Assembly: GCA_900541965.1 (NCBI GenBank)
Contig: UQLN01000087.1
Coordinates: forward strand, 1-12,323
DNA length: 12,323 nt
DNA from: an uncultured Parabacteroides sp.
Lineage (GTDB): Bacteria; Bacteroidota; Bacteroidia; Bacteroidales; Tannerellaceae
Direction: 5' to 3'
Numbering within the stretch: position 1 is the stretch's first letter; the number at the start of each line of letters is the position of its first letter. The notes under the pieces were generated by a model. It did no database searches, had not been told where the DNA came from, and saw only the letters and a program-made list of their open reading frames with translations. The position numbers were made by a program, and so were the translations under genes. Shown here piece after piece: positions 1-5,860 of the stretch.

Positions 1-27
1 GACTAAAAAAACGTTCGTTTATTTTAG
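1..27 (+). repeat. 29-bp repeat family, copy 1 (edge copy, diverged)
   Basis: This stretch starts with GACTAAAA and ends with ATTTTAG. It is a direct-orientation copy of the repeat found intact at 58-86. It differs by C for T at the twelfth base, G for C at the seventeenth, and a changed last two bases. It touches the window edge, so its left flank cannot be judged. The 5' and 3' ends of the repeat are complementary, so each copy is also a small imperfect palindrome. Confidence 0.7.
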
Positions 28-55
28 CGGTTTCAAAAAGTGAAATGCAGAACAG

Positions 56-237
56 ATGACTAAAAAAATGTTCCTTTATTTTAGTCTATCAGATCTGATG
101 TAAGTGATTAATTATGGGAATATTAGAGAGAGGATAAGTTGAAGAGCCACAGATTTGTATAATTTTTTCTTTTGGTTTTACCGTTTTTAATACATACCTT
201 TGCAATGACTAAAATAAAGGAACGTTTTTTTAGTCAT
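56..237. repeat. MITE-like segment bounded by 32-bp inverted repeats
   Basis: The left arm (56-87) and right arm (206-237) are reverse complements over 32 bp with one mismatch (T69 against G224). The arms enclose about 118 bp with no gene. Long near-perfect inverted ends on a short non-coding body is the shape of a miniature inverted-repeat element. I found no clear target-site duplication outside the arms, and a degenerate third copy lies at 1-27. The arms could therefore instead be paired operator sites around the promoter at 171-202. A perfect 12-bp palindrome (ATCAGATCTGAT, 88-99) lies just inside the left arm. The inverted repeat is directly visible; its mobile nature is inference. Confidence 0.55.
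171..202 (+). promoter_or_regulatory. Bacteroidota sigma-ABfr-type promoter reading rightward
   Basis: TTTG at 171-174 is followed after exactly 20 bp by TACCTTTG at 195-202, matching the Bacteroidota -33/-7 consensus (TTTG, N19-21, TAnnTTTG). The expected transcription start is near 208-210, that is, at the first bases of the right repeat arm, so the transcript would begin with the GACTAAAA/TTTTAGTC hairpin. No plausible rightward gene follows; the next gene is convergent. A 26-codon frame (ATG at 205) would start at or before the transcription start and is not credible. Confidence 0.6.
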
Positions 238-408
238 TTGCATTCTGCCACAAAGCTTATATTTCAATATATACATTTTATATAACCTATTTTTATCACT
301 ACAAAGCTTATTTTTATGTTAATATTTAGTTTAATAAATATTACACAAATAACATAAATTCAATCAGGATACAAAAAAGGCTGTAGAGGGAGGAATATCG
401 TTTTGACG
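238..408. other. AT-rich intergenic region without a recognised gene
   Basis: This stretch lies downstream (3') of the convergent epimerase gene. The only structure I see is an 11-bp direct repeat, ACAAAGCTTAT, at 250-260 and 301-311. On the minus strand a T-run follows the epimerase stop by about 20 bp, but no convincing GC-rich stem precedes it, so I do not call a terminator. Confidence 0.5.
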
Positions 409-1266
409 TTATCCAATAAGGCTATATAACGCGCGGCGTATATCCGTATAACGGAAAATATAGCCGGCCGATAATAAACGGGCGGGATAGGCTTGTTGTC
501 CGCGGGTAACCATGGCTTCGCCTTCTCCATACAATAAACGAAAGATAAAAGCAGGGAGGGGAATCCAGGCGGGACGGTGCAGTACTTTAGCGATACTTTC
601 AGTTAATATTTGGTTGGTTATCGGTTCAGGAGAGACAAAATTAATAATGCCGGAGAGATGCTCACGGGTAATAATAAACTGTATGCCACGCAATACATCA
701 TCGATATGTATCCACGAAAACCCTTGTTTGCCGGACGCTATTCTTCCTCCGGCAAATAAACGGAAAGGCAGCAGCATTTTAGGGAATGCACCTCCGTCCT
801 TTCCCAAGACCACACCAAAACGTGTAATTGCAAGGCGTACATCAGGGGAAAGCTTCTGTGCCTCATCTTCCCAACGGCTACAAACTTCCGCCAGAAAACC
901 ACGGCCTTCGGACAGGTTACTTTCCGTATAAACTCCGCTATCGGGATAAATGCCGACAGCCGAAGCAGAGATAAAAAGGGACGGTTTGACAGGCATATGG
1001 TTTATAACGGAAACAAGCTGGCGGGTGACCTCTATACGGCTGTTTAATATATTTCTTTTAGAAGCTTTCGTCCATCGTTGGTTAATGGTGGAACCTGCCA
1101 GATTGATTACAACATCGCAACCGGAAAGCGAAACTTCCAATTCTTTGCTGTCTTCTTTACCGAACAAGGAATGAGGCAAAGGAATGACTGTGTCTCCCTG
1201 CCCTGCAAAAAATGTTGTAAGATGCTTTCCTATAAAGCCTGAACTACCGCTGATTGCAATTCTCAT
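409..1266 (-). CDS. TIGR01777 family SDR epimerase/oxidoreductase
   Basis: This is a cytoplasmic 285-residue protein of the extended short-chain dehydrogenase family (TIGR01777; YfcH/SDR39U1-like). What is visible: an N-terminal Rossmann motif GSSGFIG at residues 7-13 for NAD(P) binding; the family signature NLAG at 55-58 followed by INQRWT; SASAVGIYP at 100-108, including Tyr107 in the usual active-site position; RFGVVLGKDGG at 149-159; SWIHIDD at 184-190; and a C-terminal DUF1731-like tail (about 236-283, GQQAYPARLLSAGY). Length is typical (about 290-300). No signal peptide is present. The ATG start gives the Rossmann strand immediately, as expected. It is probably the last gene of the leftward operon, 75 bp after its upstream neighbour. 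The physiological substrate of the family is not established, so I assign none. Confidence 0.9.
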   Translation of the reverse strand: MRIAISGSSGFIGKHLTTFFAGQGDTVIPLPHSLFGKEDSKELEVSLSGCDVVINLAGSTINQRWTKASKRNILNSRIEVTRQLVSVINHMPVKPSLFISASAVGIYPDSGVYTESNLSEGRGFLAEVCSRWEDEAQKLSPDVRLAITRFGVVLGKDGGAFPKMLLPFRLFAGGRIASGKQGFSWIHIDDVLRGIQFIITREHLSGIINFVSPEPITNQILTESIAKVLHRPAWIPLPAFIFRLLYGEGEAMVTRGQQAYPARLLSAGYIFRYTDIRRALYSLIG

Positions 1267-1341
1267 ATCTATGTTGTAACCTTTATCCTATCTACCAATA
1301 AAACTATCAGGGCAAGCCATAAGTTTCAGGCTATAAGTATA

Positions 1342-1953
1342 TTATAACATAGGTTGCAATTCTTTTTCAAATATTTGCTTACTGACGATACGATAATGGG
1401 GAGAATAGGTTTCCTCAAACACTTTACTATGGTGCCCCACATATTCGCCACGCTCCAAACGCTCCTCTATTTCTTTCCGGTCGTCGGCATAACCGGGCAG
1501 GGACAGATTCATGGAACGGATAATTAATTCAATGGCTTGCCACTCTTTTTTCCAGTCGGAAACAGCAACAGGCTGTATTCCCTGAACACTGCGGATAAAA
1601 GCGTCAAAATAAGTTTGATAAGGGATTTTCCCTTCTTTTATGACAGACAGGTTGACACGATAGAAATTACCCTCCCATCCGGTAGGTTCGGCAATCTCTC
1701 CTTCTATTTCCGAATAGGAAGCTAACTCCCTCCGCAAATAGTTTCCGGCAGAGGTCGTATCGCTAATGATATGTCCCGGACCAAACTTATCCTGAAAGAA
1801 GTTTTTATACAAATCTTTTAATGTAGACTTTGGATAGGCCTTCATTTGCCGGGCAACGGCATTACGGACTGCTTCATTAAAAACATCCTTCTCCACAGCC
1901 TGCAAAGAGGTGTAGAGAAGGATGGATAAAAGCAGGAAAACTGATTTCCTCAT
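1342..1953 (-). CDS. Secreted protein of unknown function
   Basis: This is a 203-residue protein with a type I signal peptide (MRKSVFLLLSILLYTSLQA, cleavage expected near residue 19). I do not recognise a domain with a known function. The mature part is soluble and charged, with a notable stretch near residues 47-62 (DLYKNFFQDKFGPGHI), then a region rich in aromatic and Pro/Gly residues (EPTGWEGNFYRVNL, about 89-102), and a C-terminal HHSKVFEETYSPHYRIV block. From memory, Bacteroidales proteins with this core exist as uncharacterised hypotheticals. Only three bases separate its start from the preceding stop of the TlpA-like gene, so the two are almost certainly co-transcribed and perhaps translationally coupled. 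It probably acts in the periplasm. It lacks a lipobox. Confidence 0.8.
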   Translation of the reverse strand: MRKSVFLLLSILLYTSLQAVEKDVFNEAVRNAVARQMKAYPKSTLKDLYKNFFQDKFGPGHIISDTTSAGNYLRRELASYSEIEGEIAEPTGWEGNFYRVNLSVIKEGKIPYQTYFDAFIRSVQGIQPVAVSDWKKEWQAIELIIRSMNLSLPGYADDRKEIEERLERGEYVGHHSKVFEETYSPHYRIVSKQIFEKELQPML

Positions 1954-1956
1954 CGG

Positions 1957-2940
1957 TTATTTTATTACTTCCTGAAGTGTTTTATGCAAATCTTCACCTG
2001 TTATATTCCGGGCTATGATAACTCCGTTCGGGTCCAGCAGGATATTGGCAGGAATGCCGCGCACACCATAAAGGGCGGGTATCTCGGAATCCCAGTATTT
2101 CAGGTCGGATACATGTGTCCAGGTCAGGTTATCGTCGGCTATGGCTTTCATCCATTTATCTTTATTATTATCGAGTGAGATACCGATAATCGTAAAGTTC
2201 TTATCCTCATATTCCTGGAATGCTTTTACGACATTCGGATTTTCACGGCGGCAAGGGGGACACCAGGATGCCCAGAAGTCAAGTAATACATATTTCCCTC
2301 TGAAATCGGACAGGGAGACAGAAACGCCTGCTGTATCGGGCAATGAAAATTCAGGAGCGATTTTTCCTATCTGCACATTTTCCAATTGTTTGATAATGCC
2401 ATCCAAATCCTTCACATACGGGCTGTTTGCCAATGCCGGAGATATTTTAGCACGGGTTGCCTTCAATTCATCCAATGACAACTGGTAGGTGAAATAACGG
2501 TACAGGTAGAATGCGGCAGCCGGAGAATCCGGATATTTGGTAATCAGGCTATCGATATTATAACCGTCTTCAAATATTTTTTCGGCATTCGACAGGAAGA
2601 TGTCATTCACCGGTGAGTTTCCGACAGTTATTACATCGCCATCTCCGCTTATCGTTACATTCATCGGTGCATTTTCGATAAAGAACTGGACAGGATAATT
2701 CATCTGTTCCGTAGCCAGTCCATACAACAGAGGTTGTTCTACCGAACCTTCAAAGGTAAACTTACCGTCCTTTATCTCGGCGGTGTCTACATCAAAAAAC
2801 ATTTTGTTACGGAAGGATTTAAGATAGATCTTTCCATCCGGCATACCGGATACTTCTCCGTTTATCACATAACCTTTCGGCGTTTCCTGACAACTTGCCA
2901 TCAACAGGGCGGTCAGCGCTACTAATACGAATTGCTTCAT
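1957..2940 (-). CDS. TlpA-like thiol-disulfide oxidoreductase lipoprotein (DUF4369 + thioredoxin fold)
   Basis: This 327-residue envelope protein begins with a lipoprotein signal (lipobox MASC, Cys17). Residues about 22-110 resemble the Bacteroidota DUF4369 beta domain (GYVINGEVSG, GKIYLKSF, FTFEGSV). A helical linker follows (112-185), then a TlpA/AhpC-TSA thioredoxin domain (about 191-325). That domain carries the redox motif WCPPC at 226-230 (FWASWCPPCRREN) and the conserved cis-proline at Pro297 (GIPANI). Known members of this architecture are membrane-anchored thiol-disulfide reductases that keep periplasmic cysteines reduced, for example during cytochrome maturation; the client here is unknown. 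It lies 14 bp after the EFR1 gene and 3 bp before the secreted unknown protein, in one operon. Length and catalytic residues look intact. Confidence 0.92.
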   Translation of the reverse strand: MKQFVLVALTALLMASCQETPKGYVINGEVSGMPDGKIYLKSFRNKMFFDVDTAEIKDGKFTFEGSVEQPLLYGLATEQMNYPVQFFIENAPMNVTISGDGDVITVGNSPVNDIFLSNAEKIFEDGYNIDSLITKYPDSPAAAFYLYRYFTYQLSLDELKATRAKISPALANSPYVKDLDGIIKQLENVQIGKIAPEFSLPDTAGVSVSLSDFRGKYVLLDFWASWCPPCRRENPNVVKAFQEYEDKNFTIIGISLDNNKDKWMKAIADDNLTWTHVSDLKYWDSEIPALYGVRGIPANILLDPNGVIIARNITGEDLHKTLQEVIK

Positions 2941-2954
2941 CTTTATTGTGTTTA

Positions 2955-3728
2955 TTATTTAATATCCGGATGATGGTACCTCCCTTTCTTCAAGGTCTCT
3001 TTTCCATATTCGATTGCCCGTACCGGACAGCGATGGATACAAGCGACGCATTGAACACAGGTATTCGCCCATACGGGCTTGCCATCGACCAGTGTTATTG
3101 TTTGGGTCGGACAAATCTTTTCACACAGTCCGCAGGATATGCAGGCATCCGTGACATGAAAAGAATTCTTTCCGGTTGCAAAGTTAACAAAAAGAGGATT
3201 AACCAGATAACTTTTCAGGAAAGGCACACTTCCTTTCTTATATAAATTAACGTCTGTATGCTCTTTTATAGCTTCTGCAATTGCAGCGATGCGTAATGGA
3301 GCATCTTTTAACTTCTGTTGCTCCACTTCTTTCGTATCGACATTAAAGCCGGGCATCAGGATATAGTTGTTCGGCATGATAACAGAATAGCCGGCGGTGA
3401 GGGTGATGCCCCGCTTAGCAAGTGTCTTTCCCAACATATCTGCGGTATAGCCACAGTCGTCGCCACAGGTACAGACGGAAAAGACAGATTGTTTCCGGTA
3501 TCCGGAAAGTTTCAGGCGGGAGGCAAAACGAGTGATGGGAATTGCCGGTCCCCATGAATGGACCGGATAGACAAACACGATGGTTTCATCTTCCCGGAGG
3601 GTCCAGGTATATTCATTTTCCCCGCTTTGCAACTGGCCGGTTATGGATACGACAGGTTCATTCAGGGCTTTGCCTAATTCTTTTGCTACCCAAAGAGAGT
3701 TTCCGGTTCCTGTGAAATAGAATATCAT
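2955..3728 (-). CDS. EFR1 family flavodoxin-ferredoxin fusion protein
   Basis: This is a cytoplasmic 257-residue electron-transfer protein. The N-terminus has the flavodoxin-like FMN phosphate loop FTGTGNS (residues 5-11), and YPVHSWGP (54-61) fits the second flavin-contact region. A cysteine cluster CTCGDDC occurs at 86-92. The C-terminus carries two [4Fe-4S] motifs, C196-x2-C199-x2-C202-x3-C206-P and C224-x2-C227-x2-C230-x3-C234-P. This layout matches the EFR1 family ('ferrodoxin'). The open frame could extend ten codons upstream to a TTG at 3758, but that codon overlaps the -7 box at 3756-3763. The ATG at 3728, preceded by AGGAAAAA, directly starts the conserved flavodoxin strand and is preferred. 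It is the first gene of the leftward operon and diverges from higBA. The redox partner is unknown. Confidence 0.9.
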   Translation of the reverse strand: MIFYFTGTGNSLWVAKELGKALNEPVVSITGQLQSGENEYTWTLREDETIVFVYPVHSWGPAIPITRFASRLKLSGYRKQSVFSVCTCGDDCGYTADMLGKTLAKRGITLTAGYSVIMPNNYILMPGFNVDTKEVEQQKLKDAPLRIAAIAEAIKEHTDVNLYKKGSVPFLKSYLVNPLFVNFATGKNSFHVTDACISCGLCEKICPTQTITLVDGKPVWANTCVQCVACIHRCPVRAIEYGKETLKKGRYHHPDIK

Positions 3729-3755
3729 ATGTTTTTCCTGCTTGTTTTTATCATC

Positions 3756-3763
3756 CAAAGATA
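3756..3763 (-). promoter_or_regulatory. Probable -7 box of the EFR1-TlpA operon
   Basis: On the minus strand the sequence reads TATCTTTG, a match to TAnnTTTG. Transcription would start near 3750, giving a leader of about 22 nt before the ATG at 3728. I do not see a good TTTG at the -33 position, so the call rests on one box and its location. It argues against the alternative TTG start at 3758. Confidence 0.4.
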
Positions 3764-3817
3764 TATCTTTTTATATGCTAAATATGGATTGTTTCTTAAA
3801 AAGTAACTGACTCAAAT

Positions 3818-3842
3818 AATATTCACTAAAAAAGTGAATATT
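3818..3842. promoter_or_regulatory. Perfect inverted repeat, candidate HigA operator
   Basis: Two perfectly complementary 10-bp arms (AATATTCACT at 3818-3827, AGTGAATATT at 3833-3842) flank a 5-bp A-tract. The site ends 14 bp before the higB -7 box and so covers the -33 region, where a dimeric XRE-type antitoxin such as HigA would block transcription. HigA autoregulation through palindromic operators is established for this family; binding here is inference. It is 55 bp from the EFR1 -7 box, so it could also affect that divergent promoter. Confidence 0.6.
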
Positions 3843-3856
3843 GAAATCAAAAACAC

Positions 3857-3864
3857 TATATTTG
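3857..3864 (+). promoter_or_regulatory. -7 box of the higBA promoter
   Basis: TATATTTG followed by C matches the Bacteroidota -7 consensus TAnnTTTG. Transcription would start around 3870, leaving a leader of roughly 12 nt before the higB ATG at 3882. The -33 position falls inside the palindrome and lacks a clean TTTG. This promoter also rules out the GTG at 3834 as the higB start. Confidence 0.5.
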
Positions 3865-3881
3865 CAAAAACAAATGGCTAT

Positions 3882-4196
3882 ATGGTTATTGAATATGAAA
3901 AGGACTATCTGAAAGAGTTGTACGAGAACGGTAAATGCAAAAATAAAAAATATCGTTTTGATGCAGCTATCGTGAAGAAATATCAAAAGCGCATCGATAC
4001 TTTAATTGCTGCTACTCGAATAGAGGATTTATTTGTCTTCAACTCTTTAAACATTGAAGCCCTACAGGGACAAACAGATTTCTTCTCTATTCGTATTGAC
4101 TACCATTATCGGCTGATATTCAAAATCAAAACGGACGGGACAGAAACTATGATAACCATTTGTATTGTAACAGATATAACTAATCATTATAAATAA
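3882..4196 (+). CDS. higB: HigB-type toxin of the RelE/ParE superfamily
   Basis: This is a 104-residue small basic protein, the likely toxin of a type II module; HigB proteins are ribosome-dependent mRNA endonucleases. It has the HigB pattern: an N-terminal beta strand and helix (MVIEYEKDYLKELYE), a basic helix with YRFDAAIVKKYQKRID at about 24-39, SIRIDYHYRLIFKI at about 69-82, and a C-terminal strand ending ITNHYK, the usual HigB end. The frame is open from a GTG at 3834, but that codon lies within the palindrome upstream of the promoter. The ATG at 3882 matches family starts and is chosen. The stop is 9 bp before higA. Toxin-first order is characteristic of hig. The module looks AT-richer than its flanking operons, which fits horizontal transfer. 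Confidence 0.88.
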   Translation: MVIEYEKDYLKELYENGKCKNKKYRFDAAIVKKYQKRIDTLIAATRIEDLFVFNSLNIEALQGQTDFFSIRIDYHYRLIFKIKTDGTETMITICIVTDITNHYK

Positions 4197-4205
4197 AAGG
4201 GAAGT

Positions 4206-4514
4206 ATGGACACAATAAAAAGATTACCCACGCATCCAGGAGATGTATTAAAAGAAGAATTGGAATGCCGTAAAATCTCTCAAAAGAAGTTCTCGGAAGT
4301 ATTAGGCATACCTTATACTATGTTGAATGAAATATTGAATGGGAAACGTCCTATCACCAGTGATTTCGCATTAATGATAGAAGCAGCTTTAAATATCAAT
4401 CCCGAATTGCTTATCAATATGCAAATGCGCTATAACATGGCTTTAGCACGAGAAAAAAGCTCTCTTGCCAACCGATTGAAGGAAATACGTAAAATATGTG
4501 CTTCATTATTATAA
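4206..4514 (+). CDS. higA: HigA-type XRE-family antitoxin
   Basis: This 102-residue DNA-binding antitoxin pairs with the preceding HigB. It starts with the family-typical THPGDVLKEELE (residues 9-20). A helix-turn-helix follows at about 22-51 (ISQKKFSEVLGIPYTMLNEILNGKRPIT), then an acidic/hydrophobic helix (DFALMIEAALNI) and a basic C-terminal tail. It would neutralise HigB and, with it, repress the promoter, probably through the palindrome at 3818-3842. A purine-rich AAAAGGGAAG directly before the ATG is one of the better Shine-Dalgarno-like sequences in the window, which is consistent with higher antitoxin than toxin translation. It is intact in length. It ends 46 bp before the convergent end of the efflux operon. 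Confidence 0.9.
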   Translation: MDTIKRLPTHPGDVLKEELECRKISQKKFSEVLGIPYTMLNEILNGKRPITSDFALMIEAALNINPELLINMQMRYNMALAREKSSLANRLKEIRKICASLL

Positions 4515-4560
4515 GCTATTACATTTCAAATTGATATTCAAACCTGCTTCTATTGAAAAA

Positions 4561-5817
4561 TTATAATTCAATATCCCAAATCCCGGCACTCTTTTCCAGT
4601 TCAACCAGCGATGTGCTATGGTTGAACAAGGTTTCTATGTATTGTGCCTGCACCTCGTCATAGGTTCGCTGGGCATCCAGTACTTCCAACAGGGATACTT
4701 CTCCCCTGTTGTAGCTATACACTTTTCCGTCGATTACCTCACGTGCCTTACGTAACATTCCTTGTTCGTAATGTTGTACCTGACTGGAGAATACCACATA
4801 ATTACGGTATGCCTGCATCACTTCATTTTGTACCTGGAGCAAAGCCTGCTGGTATTGCATCTCGGCTTGTTGCTCCCTGAAACGTGCAGCACGGACCGTC
4901 CCTTTATTAAAATTGGAGAATTTAAGAGGGATAGCGATACCAGCCGTAACACCTGTGAAAGGCGGTGCGGGAGCTTCTTCATTATATACCCTGCCGTTCC
5001 GGCTCACGGCTATGGATAAATCCACATCGGTATTGCGTTCCCGGCGCGCCACTTTCAAAGCTCTCGATGCGACTTCCTTATTCTTCAAGGCAGCAACAAG
5101 GTCGGCACGCTGTTCATTGGCTGTGGCAAGCAAATCTCCTACAATTAAATTACGAGACGGGATATGCAATCCCGCTTCCGGCTGATAAAGCGTATCACGT
5201 GTTGCAGAACCAATCAACAGGCTTAGATTAGAGTAAGCATTATGCAACTCTGCCGCAGCCTGCAATAATTCATTTTGAAGAATATCCGCTTCCAAATGGC
5301 TTTGCGTTGCATCTATCTCCATGATTTTCCCCAAAGAGAAACGGACACTGTCGCTTTCAGCAAGCCGCCGGATATTCTCATAAGCATTCTCTTTTACCTT
5401 ATACAATTCATATTGCTTCAGGGCTTCCAGATAGGCTACCGTTGCATCTGCACGCAGGTTACGGAAATAGTCGTTCAGCAGAGCCCTTGTCAATGCACTT
5501 TCGCTCTGTGCAAGAGCGATACCGGCACCCCGTTTGCCAAAAGTGAAAGTTTTGCTCAGTTCCACTTCCACACCTTCCCCCATTTGCAGGGTACGGTTTT
5601 CATTGTTGAAATAAGAAACAGCAAGATTCGGGTCATTGAATACCTTCGAAGCTGTCAGTTCAGCTTCGGAGATATCGATATTCAGCCGTTCGGCGGCATA
5701 TTCCAGGTTCCCTTCTGCAACCTTCTCCATATACTGGCGGTATGAAAGTTGTACAATCTGTTGGGCAGACGCTATACATGATGCGCACAAACAGAGGATG
5801 GAAAGATATATTTTCAT
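4561..5817 (-). CDS. TolC-family outer-membrane channel of a CzcCBA/CusCBA-type efflux system
   Basis: This 418-residue protein has a type I signal peptide (cleavage near ASA-QQ, residue 18), followed by two outer-membrane-efflux (OEP) repeats of long helices (about 23-205 and 225-410). The motif YNRGEVSLLEVLDAQRTY at 369-386 and the earlier SLGKIMEIDATQSHLEAD (161-178) are the equivalent helix-end motifs of the two repeats in CzcC-like proteins. ELSKTFTFGKRG (87-98) is also typical. Length is normal for CzcC. It would form the trimeric outer-membrane exit duct for the RND pump encoded 43 bp upstream, and it is the last gene of the operon. Cys14 is not preceded by a good lipobox, so I favour a cleaved, non-lipidated export signal. 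No Shine-Dalgarno is visible before the ATG. Confidence 0.9.
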   Translation of the reverse strand: MKIYLSILCLCASCIASAQQIVQLSYRQYMEKVAEGNLEYAAERLNIDISEAELTASKVFNDPNLAVSYFNNENRTLQMGEGVEVELSKTFTFGKRGAGIALAQSESALTRALLNDYFRNLRADATVAYLEALKQYELYKVKENAYENIRRLAESDSVRFSLGKIMEIDATQSHLEADILQNELLQAAAELHNAYSNLSLLIGSATRDTLYQPEAGLHIPSRNLIVGDLLATANEQRADLVAALKNKEVASRALKVARRERNTDVDLSIAVSRNGRVYNEEAPAPPFTGVTAGIAIPLKFSNFNKGTVRAARFREQQAEMQYQQALLQVQNEVMQAYRNYVVFSSQVQHYEQGMLRKAREVIDGKVYSYNRGEVSLLEVLDAQRTYDEVQAQYIETLFNHSTSLVELEKSAGIWDIEL

Positions 5818-5860
5818 TTGTTCGATGTTTTAATTTATATCTGTTTCAGAGGTTAATACA

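Noticed and set aside
205..285. 26-codon frame starting ATG-ACT-AAA within the right repeat arm
   Set aside because: Its ATG lies at or before the predicted transcription start, there is no leader or ribosome site, and the frame merely translates the repeat and AT-rich DNA.
3729..3758. Upstream TTG start for the EFR1 gene
   Set aside because: The TTG overlaps a TATCTTTG -7 box, and the ten extra residues precede the conserved flavodoxin start without similarity to it.
3834..3881. GTG start adding 16 residues to HigB
   Set aside because: The GTG sits inside the palindrome and upstream of the promoter; family members begin at the later ATG.
4515..4560. Bidirectional terminator between higA and the efflux channel gene
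   Set aside because: Only a very short TTGA/TCAA dyad is visible with no GC-rich stem or T-run, so a terminator cannot be supported.
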